Assembly (NCBI GenBank): GCA_036847185.1
Contig: DAIUAM010000022.1
Location: 1-54,352, forward strand
Reading direction: 5' to 3'
DNA from: UBA4738 sp002413305
GTDB lineage: Bacteria > Actinomycetota > UBA4738
Length of the DNA: 54,352 nucleotides
A model generated the notes under the pieces. That model did not search any database, was not told the DNA's origin, and worked only from the letters and a program-made list of their open reading frames with translations. This document shows, in pieces, positions 41,430 to 50,035 of this stretch; positions within the stretch are counted from its first letter, which is position 1; each line of letters begins with the position of its first letter. Position numbers and translations under genes: made by a program.

Positions 41430-41579
41430 GGTGAAGCCCACCAGGCCGCAGAAAAGCGCGGTGACGAACATTCGCTCCTCGGCATGACGCGCCTCGGTCG
41501 GAGCGAGGGGGGAGGCGCAGTGAGGGCAGAAGCTGAAACCTTCAGGGCTCTCCTTGCCGCAGGCCCGACAAGGGATCAC
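41430..41579 (-). pseudogene. Third zinc-ribbon adenylate cyclase, N-terminal remnant
   Basis: About 50 residues from GTG 41579: PCRACGKESPEGFSFCPHCA (zinc ribbon) then EERMFVTALFCGLVGFTA, the first strand of a class III cyclase. The metal-binding Asp (FCDLVGF in the family) is Gly here. After GFTA the similarity stops and a different sequence begins. Dead remnant whose zinc ribbon differs from the two cyclases at the left end. Confidence 0.65.
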
Positions 41580-41810
41580 GACCCCGGTGTGGGGGTCGGG
41601 ACACACGGCTCCGGATCGTTCGCACAAAGCGCTTCCTGCAACGAGGCCTCCTCCTGTCGCGTCTCGAGCCTCCGGGACTGGAAAGAAGCGTCCCGGCGTC
41701 CCGGCTCGCCGCTCACCTGTCTATAGGCCCTCAATCCTTGGGACCTTGGTCCTTTCCTTCGGGAGGCCCCCTCCCTCATCCTCAGTGCAGTCCACCCCTG
41801 GACGGCCACG

Positions 41811-42673
41811 ATGGAGGCTGTGGGGCAGATGCGTGACTCAGACGAGCGGCCGCCAAGCGAGCAGGCTCGAACGCGACGGCTCGGCGGGCTCGGTACATGG
41901 ATGAAGCACCACCCTCGGTTGCCCATCCCGCTTGGGGTCGTTGTGCTGCTGCTCGTCGGAGGGACCGTCGTCGCCCTCAACCGGGATACCAGTCCTTCGA
42001 TCATCCGCTGCGTCGATGGCGTCGGTGACTGTCCGTCGAGTGCACCGCCCACCGTTCCGGCCGCCATCCGGCCCCCTCAGAGCATGGAACCGACGGAGTG
42101 CGATCCCGCCGCCCTCGATTGCCCGGAGTCATCGCCGACGGTCGTTCCGGAGCCGCCTCCGGTCGAGGGATCGCCGACCGACCTGATCACTCAGCCGGTC
42201 GGCAGCCCTGAGGTCATCTCGCTCCTCGACAGGTACGGCTGCACCGTTCCGGAGGGTTTGTACGTTCCTGGGGGGCTCATCCCAAGCTCCGGCGGGTTCG
42301 AGTGCCGCGACGCCGGGGTCGGCATCACCCTGGACACGGACCTCAACATCTCCGGCATCGGCTTCTACGGGGAGGGCGTCTACGGCTTCAGCGCGTATAC
42401 CGGACCATTGCCATTCGATCTGCAGTTGGGGCCAGCCGAATCGACGTGGAGTCGACGCTGGATGCCCAGCTGGGGTACCCGGTGACGCGAGTGGTCCCGT
42501 CCGAGTACGACACTCCGGGGACGCCGTTCAAGGACGCGTACGCGGTTGACGGGGAAGACTTCCGTGCACTCGACCTCGAGTTCGCCGCCGATACCGAGGG
42601 ACTGCAGGCGGTCACGATCGGCATCGACAAGCCGTGGTGCATCAGCAGCTGCTTCGACCCGAACGCTCCGTGA
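41811..42673 (+). pseudogene. Membrane-anchored extracytoplasmic protein with a frameshift
   Basis: About 287 residues if the frame is mended. Cytoplasmic head, membrane helix LPIPLGVVVLLLVGGTVVAL, a Pro/Ser-rich spacer, then a globular domain (VISLLDRYGCTVPEG, ISGIGFYGEGVYGFSAYTG). At about 42428-42432 the frame changes: LQLG must be followed by ASRIDVESTLDAQLG in the next frame, so one G is missing from the GGGG run. The repaired C-terminus ends CISSCFDPNAP. A single-base loss in a homopolymer may be a sequencing error or true decay. The function is not recognised. Confidence 0.65.
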
Positions 42674-42774
42674 ACACGCACTCCTTCGTCGACCGCGGGG
42701 ACCGAAGGCGCTCGAGCCAACCGGGGGCCGTAGGCCGCGCCCGACGCGCGACACGGGCCGGAGAGGAGGCACTC

Positions 42775-43197
42775 ATGACGGAGAACGACGCGGCAGGCGA
42801 AGGGGACCGGGTGGCGTTCTACCTGGATGAGGAGAGTGTGCCGGAGACGTTCGCGGTGAGCGCGAACGCCGACAAGGTCGCTGATGTCGTCGCGTTCGAC
42901 TTGGACGAGAACGGCGCGACCGACGCGATCGTGGTTGATGTCGACCAGAACGGTGTAGCTGACGTGGCTGCGTTCGACCTGGACGAGACGGACGGCACGA
43001 CCCAGGAGTCCTGGATCGCCGAGAAAGCCGACGAGGTGACAGACGAGGATCAAGACGAGGCGTTGAGCGACGACTCCCTCGTCACGCCGCCCGACGACGT
43101 CACCAATGAGGACATGGACCAGGCCCAGTCGGACATGCGGCACATGGAGGCGATGAACGAGTACATGTGGGACCAAGGCTTGACCGATGTCCCGTAA
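42775..43197 (+). CDS. Acidic protein with EF-hand-like Asp/Asn loops
   Basis: 140 residues, very acidic (Asp/Glu-rich), no signal peptide. Between about residues 30 and 80 it repeats a 12-14 residue loop: FDLDENGATDAI, VDVDQNGVADVA, FDLDETDGT. The D-x-D-x-N-G-x-x-D spacing is that of calcium-binding EF-hand or dockerin-like loops. The C-terminal half is Asp/Glu/Met/Gln-rich helix. Strong ribosome binding site GGAGAGGAGG. It ends 18 bases before the zinc-ribbon propeller gene, so the two are probably made together. Calcium binding is inferred. Confidence 0.7.
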   Translation: MTENDAAGEGDRVAFYLDEESVPETFAVSANADKVADVVAFDLDENGATDAIVVDVDQNGVADVAAFDLDETDGTTQESWIAEKADEVTDEDQDEALSDDSLVTPPDDVTNEDMDQAQSDMRHMEAMNEYMWDQGLTDVP

Positions 43198-43215
43198 GGG
43201 GAGGGGGGACGTCAG

Positions 43216-44847
43216 ATGACGGTTGATGTCGAGACCGCTTTGAAGAGCGTCCTGGACGAGCGCCCGACCGGTGTGGGAACCGAGGGCGCTTCGCTCTCGG
43301 GCGTGTACCTCGTGGGCCACGAGCGCCTCGCCGTGATCCCGGTCGAGCAGGCCGCGACGATGGTCGGCGCGGCCGAGTTCATCGAGGCCCAGGGCCGGGG
43401 CATGCGGGAGGACCGCCTCGCCGCCATGCTCGCGTTCGCGACTCGGCTGCGAGAGGCGATGGGTGTCGCCAAGTCCTCGGCCGTCCGGCTCGACATCGAG
43501 CCGCAGGAGGAAGGCATTGCCGCCTTCCTCCTGACCCAGGCCCGGGCCAGGGCCGCCCTCACGGACAGGACCCGTCAGCGGCACTCCTGCAGCACGTGCG
43601 GCAAGAGCTGGATCACGAACCCCGACTACGAGGAGATGCTGCAGAAGCGGCGTCGGCGCGACACGCTCTTGAGCAGTGGCGGCGGCGCATTGTTCAGTGG
43701 CGGCGCCTCGACGTTCGTCACGACGAGGCTGATCTTGGCGTTTCGCAAGGCCAACCCGGACCGCTCGTGCACGCACTGTCAGGCCATGACCACGGAACAG
43801 TCGGTGGTCGTCTTCTGTCCCACGTGCAAGTCCCTGTACGACAAAGCCATCCTGAAGCAATGCTCGTGCGGCTACGATTTCGTCAAGGACGTGGACCTCC
43901 GCGACGTCTGGCGGCCGCTCGCTGAGGCCCCTATCCCGGCGCCGGCCGGCGACAAGCTCATCGAATTCCAGCTCGACGACGAGCCGACCTTCATCGCGTT
44001 CGACGACGATGGGCGCATGCTGACGGCGAGCCAGGCTCGGTCGGTGCAACTGTGGAAGCTCAGTTCCGAAGGCGACCGGCCCGAGTGCTTATGGCAGGCG
44101 TCGGCGGGCGGCATCGTGAAGCTGAATAAGCCCATCGTGGCATTCAGTCCTAGCGGCGCGTGGGTCGCCACCGGCAAGCCGATGTCACGATCGTTCCGGC
44201 TGCTGCGGGCAGCCGACGGTACCGAAGCGGGCGGCATCGACTGGGCGATTGTCGACGGGGCGGGACCCTACGAACTGGCCTTCGCGCCGGACAACGACGC
44301 CGTGGCCGTGTCCTACGATAACATCGACTTCTTTCCCTTGTCCGATGCCGGGCTCGGGCCACGGATCACACGGCTCAAGGCTGGCTACTGGACCAGCTTC
44401 GGGTCGCTGGCCTTCAGCCCCGAGGGGAAACGCTTGGCCGCGGCGGGAGGAAAGGCGCTGTTCCTGTGGCGGAGGGGCGACTGGTCGCAAGAGGGGAAGA
44501 TCCCTGTGCAAGGCGATATCGCGGGCCTAGCGTGGAGCCCGACGACGCCGCACCTCATCGCGCTGGCGGTCGGCTCCATCGCTCGCCTGGTCGAGGTGTC
44601 GTCCGGTCACGAAGTCCGCGACTTCAGGCACGACGCGAAGGTGATCGGCGTCGCGTTCAGCCCCGACGGTGCGCTGCTGGCGACAGCGTCCGTGGATCAC
44701 TCGGCCCGCGTGTTCGACGTCCGTGACGGGGGTGAAGTGGCCCGCATCAGCCGTCCGGCGGCGGTGACCGCCGTCGCCTTCGCGTCCGACGGCCGACTTG
44801 CGATCGGTGATGCCGCCAACCGCGTCCAGTTGTGGACGCCGTCCTGA
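43216..44847 (+). CDS. Zinc-ribbon plus WD40-like beta-propeller protein
   Basis: 543 residues. Residues 1-115 are a helical domain of unknown type. Residues about 120-225 hold four zinc-binding knuckles (CSTCGKSW, CTHCQAM, CPTCKSLY, CSCGYDF). From about 245 to the end there is a propeller with repeats like VAFSPDGALLATASVDHSARVFD and LAFSPEGKRLAAAGG. No membrane helix or signal. Likely a cytoplasmic scaffold; the arrangement is not one I know. RBS GGGGAGGGGGG. It follows the acidic EF-hand-like gene. Confidence 0.8.
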   Translation: MTVDVETALKSVLDERPTGVGTEGASLSGVYLVGHERLAVIPVEQAATMVGAAEFIEAQGRGMREDRLAAMLAFATRLREAMGVAKSSAVRLDIEPQEEGIAAFLLTQARARAALTDRTRQRHSCSTCGKSWITNPDYEEMLQKRRRRDTLLSSGGGALFSGGASTFVTTRLILAFRKANPDRSCTHCQAMTTEQSVVVFCPTCKSLYDKAILKQCSCGYDFVKDVDLRDVWRPLAEAPIPAPAGDKLIEFQLDDEPTFIAFDDDGRMLTASQARSVQLWKLSSEGDRPECLWQASAGGIVKLNKPIVAFSPSGAWVATGKPMSRSFRLLRAADGTEAGGIDWAIVDGAGPYELAFAPDNDAVAVSYDNIDFFPLSDAGLGPRITRLKAGYWTSFGSLAFSPEGKRLAAAGGKALFLWRRGDWSQEGKIPVQGDIAGLAWSPTTPHLIALAVGSIARLVEVSSGHEVRDFRHDAKVIGVAFSPDGALLATASVDHSARVFDVRDGGEVARISRPAAVTAVAFASDGRLAIGDAANRVQLWTPS

Positions 44848-44893
44848 GCGAGATGACCACTCATCCTTCGCTGATCGCTCGTCTCCCGTGCCC

Positions 44894-44949
44894 TTAATCC
44901 CCGACGGAACGGAGGAAGCCGCGCACCTCGGCGTTGAAGCGATCGGGTG
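44894..44949 (-). pseudogene. Alpha/beta hydrolase tail next to an IS end
   Basis: Eighteen codons read leftward (APDRFNAEVRGFLRSVGD then TAA) match the last helix of alpha/beta hydrolases (FN..V..FL). The IS remnant begins immediately to the right, so the gene seems to have been cut there. Too short to be certain. Confidence 0.3.
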
Positions 44950-45318
44950 CCTGAAGGGTTCAATTACCCGGATCGCGCTCAGGCCGCCCACTGGTACTCA
45001 TGGATCAGCCCGCTCAGGACATCGTGCCGGAGAACCCGGGCGGCCGGACCCGCGCACTCGATGTTCCGTCGGCCCGACGGCGTTTTGAGTTGAAGTCCCT
45101 TTTGCGTCTTCTCCTCTGTGTAATGGCTGGCGTAGGTCCGGAGCACCCGCTCGAGATGCCGACGACCGTAGATCAGGACATGGTCCAGGCACTCTCGCCG
45201 TACGGTCCGCACGAACCGCTCGGCGAACGCGCGTTCGCCCGAGGTGCCCGGATCGGTGCTCGGATGCTCCGGACGCCCTCCGTTCGGAACACCTCGTCGA
45301 ACCGCCGCGAGAAGTAGC
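44950..45318 (-). mobile_element. Remnant of a DDE-integrase IS (3' part), frameshifted
   Basis: The C-terminal third of an rve-type transposase: RRFDEVFRTEGVRSIRAP, IRAPRANA, then AFAERFVRTVRRECLDHVLI (with the final catalytic Glu), RRHLERVLRTYASHYTEE and the end GLIHEYQWAA at 44979. A two-base insertion (CGCG run near 45230) splits the frame. Past the stop, CGGGTAATTGAACCCTTCAG marks the element's end; the same end sequence occurs in the opposite direction at 53205-53284. The N-terminal HTH half is absent. Confidence 0.8.
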
Positions 45319-45338
45319 CTTCTCCGGGTCGACCGGGG

Positions 45339-45707
45339 ATGGTGGAAGTGGCGAGGATCGAGATCGACGCGGCGGACTTGAACGACGCCGAGGTGGAGAA
45401 GGTAGTCTCCCTGCTCGGCGAGCTGGGACAGGACGCCCGGCGACGTCGGGAGCAGACGCTCACCGAAGGGGAGGGCTGGGCTCTCTTCCTCTGGGCCCGG
45501 GACGACCTCTCTGAACCGGCTGCGGTGGGAACCGCAGAGGCGGTCGCCGACTGGGCCCGGTCCCGAAGCTGGGGACTCCGCCGCCGCCCGCCTCGGACCA
45601 CGAGGCTATACGGACCGACCGAGGAGATTCTCGCCGAGGTCCCGGCTGACGACGAAGATGGGGCGCTCGCCGAGGTCCCGGCCGATGACGAAGATGGGGC
45701 GCAGTGA
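45339..45707 (+). CDS. Small acidic-tailed hypothetical protein
   Basis: 122 residues. First 80: a compact alpha/beta segment (VARIEIDAADLNDAEVEKVV, SLLGELGQDARRRREQTL, then WALFLWARDD). The tail is a perfect duplication of a 12-residue acidic unit (LAEVPADDEDGA). No known family. Same strand as the next two genes with short gaps. It begins right at the edge of the IS remnant, so its front may have been altered. Confidence 0.55.
   Translation: MVEVARIEIDAADLNDAEVEKVVSLLGELGQDARRRREQTLTEGEGWALFLWARDDLSEPAAVGTAEAVADWARSRSWGLRRRPPRTTRLYGPTEEILAEVPADDEDGALAEVPADDEDGAQ
45630..45701 (+). repeat. 36-bp tandem duplication in the preceding gene
   Basis: Two units, 45630-45665 and 45666-45701, differ at two bases and encode LAEVPADDEDGA twice. 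Recent in-frame duplication. Confidence 0.85.
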
Positions 45708-45730
45708 ACACCTCTCGGTGGTGAGGGACG

Positions 45731-46019
45731 ATGGAGCCTTCTGATCGCCGCATCCGCAAGACCTTGCGCCGGCTAGCCAGCGGGGCTCGACTTGAGCTTC
45801 TTGACCTGTTGGCCTCTGCCCCCGAGGTTCGCGCCGACGCCATCCGGCAGCTTCACGAACAGCCCGAGACTCAAGACTTGGCCGAAGTCCTGATTCGACC
45901 TCGAGGAAGAATCTATGACCGCAGCCTCCGGCAAGAAGTTCGCTACCGCGGAACGAGTTCGCGATGCGGACTATCCGATACACGGCAGGTCGGCCGGGCG
46001 AACTGAGACGCATTGCTAG
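45731..46019 (+). pseudogene. Small helical protein with a one-base frameshift
   Basis: The frame opens MEPSDRRIRKTLRRLASGAR and ELLDLLASAPEVRADAIRQL, ending ETQDLAEVLI. At 45892-45895 (TGATTCGACC) one extra T shifts it: the next frame continues DLEEESMTAASGKKFATAER to a TAG at 46017, which fits the acidic helix expected after VLI. Mended length about 96 residues. Either a sequencing error or a real lesion. Function unknown. Confidence 0.55.
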
Positions 46020-46031
46020 GCTAGACCGGCC

Positions 46032-47306
46032 ATGGCAGTCATCATTCGGCCCCATCGGCCCCATGATCTCGCGGGAGTGATCGAGCTCCTCGAGGGTTCG
46101 GCGATGCTGGGGACCGCCCGACAGGACCTTCAGGAGGCCATCGACCTGATCGGTTCGGACGAGGCGGTCGTCCTGGTTGCGGAGGCGGACGGCCACCTCG
46201 TGGGTGCGGCGGTGGGTCTCATCTCGGGAACGACGGGCTGGATCGCTCGGCTGGCAGCCTCGAGCGACCAGGACCGAACCGCCGTGTCCGATCGGGTGCT
46301 CGACCTGATGGAAGCCGAGCTCTCCGAGCGAGGGGTCCACAAGATCGCGGTCCTGGTCACGCCTGGCCACGGCGTTCGCGAGTCCTTGGAGGAACGGGGG
46401 TACCGCGTGGTCGAGAACGCGGTGTACCTGGAGCGGGAGATCCCACCGACCGTCCTCGGTCCGACCGCTCTCGCCGATCTCGGTGGGATCACCATCGACC
46501 GCCATCTGTGGGACGTGTTGAAGGGGATGGACCAGGCGAAGGAGATCATCGAACGACGGGTCATCCTTCCGCTTTCTGAGCCGGAGCTGGCGGAGCGACA
46601 CGCCGTCCAGCCGCCCAAGGCCGTCGTGCTGTTCGGCCCGCCCGGAACCGGCAAGACGACGTTCGCCAAGGGGATCAGCTCCCGGTTGGAATGGCCCTTC
46701 ATCGAGATCCAGCCGAGCGAGCTGTCGGCCGACAAGCCCGACCAGGAGGCCAGGGCCTTGGCCCAGATCCTCGATCGGATCCTGGAGCTGCCGGCGGCGG
46801 TGGTGTTCGTTGACGAGGTCGAGGACCTGGCTTCGATGCGCCACGATCAGCGGAAGGTGAGTCCGCGGGTCACGAACGAGTTTCTGAAGCAGATCCCGCG
46901 GTTCCGGCAGGCGTCGCACCACCTTCTGGTGTGTGCGACGAACTCGATCGGCGCGCTCGATCCGGCGTTCCTGCGGCCCGGACGGTTCGATTACATCCTC
47001 CCGGTCGGCCCTCCCGACGCCGAGGCCCGCAAGGCGATCTGGGGACGCTACGTGGGGGAGATCACGGACCAGCAGGTCGACATCGACGCGCTCGTCGCGG
47101 CCAGCGAGTTCTTCACCCCGGCGGACATCGAGTTCGCGGCGCACAAGGCGGCGCAGCAAGCATTCGAGCAGGAGCATTTCGAGGGGAGCCGAGAACGTGC
47201 CACCACCGAGGACTTCCTGGCCGCCATCAGGGAGACCAAGCCCACGCTCTCGGAGGAGGTCATCGCCTCATTCGAGAGGGACGTCGAAAGATTCTCCAGG
47301 TATTAG
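46032..47306 (+). CDS. GNAT acetyltransferase - AAA+ ATPase fusion
   Basis: 424 residues. Residues 1-137 are GNAT-like (IIRPHRPHDLAGVIELLEG, VLVAEADGHLVGAAVGLI, SLEERGYRVVENAVYLER), although the acetyl-CoA loop R/QxxGxG/A is not clearly conserved (VTPGHGVRES). Residues 160-424 form a classic AAA+ module: Walker A FGPPGTGKTTFA (202), Walker B VVFVDEVEDL (257), sensor-1 Asn in LVCATNSIG, Arg finger in RPGRFDYI, and a C-terminal lid. The AAA+ part is like FtsH/proteasomal ATPases but has no protease or pore domain. A likely role is a remodeller targeted by the GNAT-like domain. No partner gene is obvious. Confidence 0.88.
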   Translation: MAVIIRPHRPHDLAGVIELLEGSAMLGTARQDLQEAIDLIGSDEAVVLVAEADGHLVGAAVGLISGTTGWIARLAASSDQDRTAVSDRVLDLMEAELSERGVHKIAVLVTPGHGVRESLEERGYRVVENAVYLEREIPPTVLGPTALADLGGITIDRHLWDVLKGMDQAKEIIERRVILPLSEPELAERHAVQPPKAVVLFGPPGTGKTTFAKGISSRLEWPFIEIQPSELSADKPDQEARALAQILDRILELPAAVVFVDEVEDLASMRHDQRKVSPRVTNEFLKQIPRFRQASHHLLVCATNSIGALDPAFLRPGRFDYILPVGPPDAEARKAIWGRYVGEITDQQVDIDALVAASEFFTPADIEFAAHKAAQQAFEQEHFEGSRERATTEDFLAAIRETKPTLSEEVIASFERDVERFSRY

Positions 47307-47329
47307 CTGTAGTTCCGGACGGCATTGCT

Positions 47330-47632
47330 GCGGCCTCTGGGCGCTCTCGAAGGTCCAGCTCAAGGTACGTGAACAGCCCGGGACAGAACCCGGTCGACCG
47401 GGCCGCCTCCGGTTCCAGCCCGTCCGGGGTCAGCGTGAGGCCGTGCCATCCATCGGGCAGCACCACGATGCTCAGGTCCTTGCCGCGGAGCCCGCGCAGG
47501 TTCTCGACAGAGAGGTCGACGGGCACCTGGCGGTCCTTCGACCCGTAGACCCAGATGGTCGGGACGTGCAGGGCTCGGAATGCCTTCGCCGGGTCGTACC
47601 CGCCCGTCGCGGCGCGCGCCTCATGCTGTCGG
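47330..47632 (-). pseudogene. Alpha/beta hydrolase C-terminal fragment
   Basis: Reading leftward: GGYDPAKAFRALHVPTIWVY, GSKDRQVPVDLSVENLRGL, LSIVVLPDGWHGLTLTPD. This is the last part of a serine hydrolase: the PTIWVYGSKDRQVP strand carries the acid and the DGWHG turn the catalytic His. No nucleophile part; the sequence to the right is a different gene's fragment. The left end dissolves before 47330. Confidence 0.6.
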
Positions 47633-47673
47633 GAGCGCCATCCCGCGTGGATGTGCGCCGAGGGAGCGCGGGC

Positions 47674-48446
47674 TTACGGGAGAAGCGGGCTCGGCCATCG
47701 GGCCGACGCGAGGATGGTGATCGAGCGTCGCGCCCGGCTCAGCGCCACGTACAAGAGGCGCCCCCCTTCCTGAGTGTCGGGGAATGGCGACGCGCTGCAA
47801 TGGGCAACGATCACGTGGTCGTACTCCTGGCCTTTTGCCTTGTGGATGGTGCTGGTGCACCGTTGGGGGGCGGTGGCCGCGTCGTGCCGGTGGTGGACAG
47901 CCGCATCCAAGGCGTCCCGTGGCGTCTGGTGCTCAATGGGTCGCAGGCGGGCGAGCACGCGGAGACCCGCGGGCAGATCGACTTTCAGCCAGTTCGGGGG
48001 CTGGCGAAGAACCCCGCCGATGGCTCGGGACCAGGTCGGCAGATCCGGGGTTACATAGAGGGGTGCCAGCGCGTCGAGCAGCGCGCGATGCGCTGGCGAT
48101 GGCCGCGATCGAGGCGATCCGCGAGCAGCGAAGCGGCGAGCTGGTCCCTGATGCCGGTATCGAGTCCGCGGCACGTCGCGCGGAGAAGGTCGATCACCGC
48201 ATTCGCAAGCCCGCGGGGATCGCCCGAGGCTGCTTCCGCCGCCCCGAGCGCGGTGTATGCCGCGACGAAGTCTCCCCCCTCCTGGACGACGAGCGATCCC
48301 CGAACGGCCGAGAACAGACCGCGCACGTGGGCGTTGCTCCGCGTGAGAACGATGGTTGAGCTCCGAGCCCTCAAGCGCAGCACGGCAAGCTCGGGCTCAA
48401 CCGAATGCAGAGACGAGGCATCCGCCTCTGGAACTCGTCCGTACAT
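47674..48446 (-). pseudogene. UvrD-like helicase C-terminal fragment with a frameshift
   Basis: Motifs of the helicase 2A/2B domain: STIVLTRSNAHVRGLFSAVR, DPRGLANAVIDLLR, then in another frame STIHKAKGQEYDHVIVAH (motif V-like) and LLYVALSRARRSITIL (motif VI with its Arg). The frames switch at about 48080-48088 in a GCGCGCG run. The Walker A half is missing, so it is a dead remnant. The TAA at 47674 looks like the natural end. Confidence 0.65.
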
Positions 48447-48498
48447 CTCAGGGTCCCGCCGTTCGGACGGGTCCCGGGCGAGTGGAAGGAGCAGACCG

Positions 48499-49644
48499 AT
48501 GCGGAACCGAGGAACGCTTCGACGGGCGGTGACCTTGGTCGGAGCAGCTGCTGTCATCTCCGGCGGTTTCGCCGCGCCCGCGCACGCAGCGTCCATCTGG
48601 ACGCTCCTGTCCAGCCCGAACCGAGGCACCGATTACAACCAACTCACGGCCGTCGCGGCCCGATCGGCTGGCGATGTGTGGGCCGTGGGTACGTTCCGCA
48701 ACCCTTCCTCGAGCCTGTACCAGACCCTGATCGAACACTCCGAAGGGACGGGCTTCCGGATCGTGAGAAGCCCGAACGTGGGGACGTCGTACAACGAGCT
48801 GAACGGCGTCGACGCGGACGCTCCTGGTGACGCCTGGGCCGTCGGGTTCTGGGCGGCGGGTAACGCGAACCGGACGCTGGTGGAACGCTGGAACGGCACC
48901 GCGTGGGCAGTCGTATCCAGCCCGAACACGCCGGGGAGCGACGACCTTCGCGGCGTCGCCGCCCTTTCACCGACCGACGCGTGGGCCGTCGGCGACAGCC
49001 GCAACCCGAACCCTGTTCCGCTCGCCGAGCACTGGGACGGCAACTCGTGGGAGGTGGTGAGCACGCCAATCCCGGTCGGGGGAGGGACCCTCGCCTCGGT
49101 CGCCGCGATCTCACCGACCGACGTGTGGGCGGTGGGAGCTCTCGGCGACGGCGACGATGGGGCGCTGGCCGAGCACTGGAACGGCTCGGCCTGGTCAATC
49201 GTGCCCACCCCGGCCCTCGCCGGCATCGGGCTCTTCTCGAGCGCGACGGCCGTCGGCTCGTCCGACGTGTGGGCTGTGGGCTCCCAGGGCAGCAGCACGC
49301 TCACCGAACACTGGGACGGCAGCAGTTGGAGCATCGTGAGCAGTCCGGATCCATTGCCGACATACAAGGGGAACAACTTCCTCACGGCGGTCACCGCCGT
49401 CTCCTCGACGGATGTGTGGGCCGTCGGGGCAACGCTCGACTTCACTTTGGGCGAGCTCGAACAGACCATGACTATGCGGTGGGACGGCACCTCATGGACC
49501 GTGGTGAACAGCCCGAACCGCGGAACGGGAAGCAACCTTCTCCTCGGTGCCGGCAGTCTGGGGGGCGGGGTCGTGTTCGCGGCGGGGACGCTCACCCAGA
49601 GCGGCACGAATCGGACCCTGATGATCGGGACGAATCAGAGGTAA
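48499..49644 (+). CDS. Secreted beta-propeller protein
   Basis: 381 residues. Signal peptide MRNRGTLRRAVTLVGAAAVI... with cleavage after APAHA. The rest is six or seven repeats of about 50 residues, each with DVWAVG and a strand such as EHWDGSSWSIVSSP, a Trp/Gly propeller pattern frequent in actinobacterial exported proteins. No catalytic motif. Likely exported by Sec, extracellular or wall-bound, with a binding role. ATG 48499 follows GGAAGGAG. The preceding 50 bases form the flank of the helicase fragment on the other strand. Confidence 0.82.
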   Translation: MRNRGTLRRAVTLVGAAAVISGGFAAPAHAASIWTLLSSPNRGTDYNQLTAVAARSAGDVWAVGTFRNPSSSLYQTLIEHSEGTGFRIVRSPNVGTSYNELNGVDADAPGDAWAVGFWAAGNANRTLVERWNGTAWAVVSSPNTPGSDDLRGVAALSPTDAWAVGDSRNPNPVPLAEHWDGNSWEVVSTPIPVGGGTLASVAAISPTDVWAVGALGDGDDGALAEHWNGSAWSIVPTPALAGIGLFSSATAVGSSDVWAVGSQGSSTLTEHWDGSSWSIVSSPDPLPTYKGNNFLTAVTAVSSTDVWAVGATLDFTLGELEQTMTMRWDGTSWTVVNSPNRGTGSNLLLGAGSLGGGVVFAAGTLTQSGTNRTLMIGTNQR

Positions 49645-50035
49645 GCCGAAGGTGCCGGGGCGGCCGGACTGGCACCGGTCTTCGCCGAAATGCTTGGGGG
49701 GCGCGGGCCATCCACAACCCCCTGGCCGTGCCGGGCGTGGGCCGGGGACGGCGCTGGGTCCTCCTGATCTCGGCGACGCGCTGAAGCCCTGAGCCAGCGA
49801 AGGAACGCCGGATGTACCCCACCTTGCTCGGCATCAACTGCAACTCATGCCGGATGCGAGCCCACCGGGAGCGCCTGCAACAACTGCGGGAGGGGTGACC
49901 GCCGCGACGAAGAGGTAGGCTACGCGGGCTCAGGGGTAGGGAATTTCAGTGAGCACCTCTGGGGATTTCGGTGAGCGCCGTCACCGGGACATCTTCGCCC
50001 AATACCTGGCGCACCTGTAAGGGACCGACCGACGG
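49645..50035. other. Interval with short direct repeats, no gene
   Basis: No frame here has family resemblance. Two 16-base repeats, GGGAATTTCAGTGAGC (49939-49954) and GGGGATTTCGGTGAGC (49961-49976), 14 of 16 bases alike and 22 bases apart, sit before the GT25 gene; weaker copies (ATTTCGGTAGA near 50884, ATCTCGGTGAAA near 50940) lie behind it. Repeated ends of this kind are seen at transposon termini, but no transposase is present. Confidence 0.4.
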
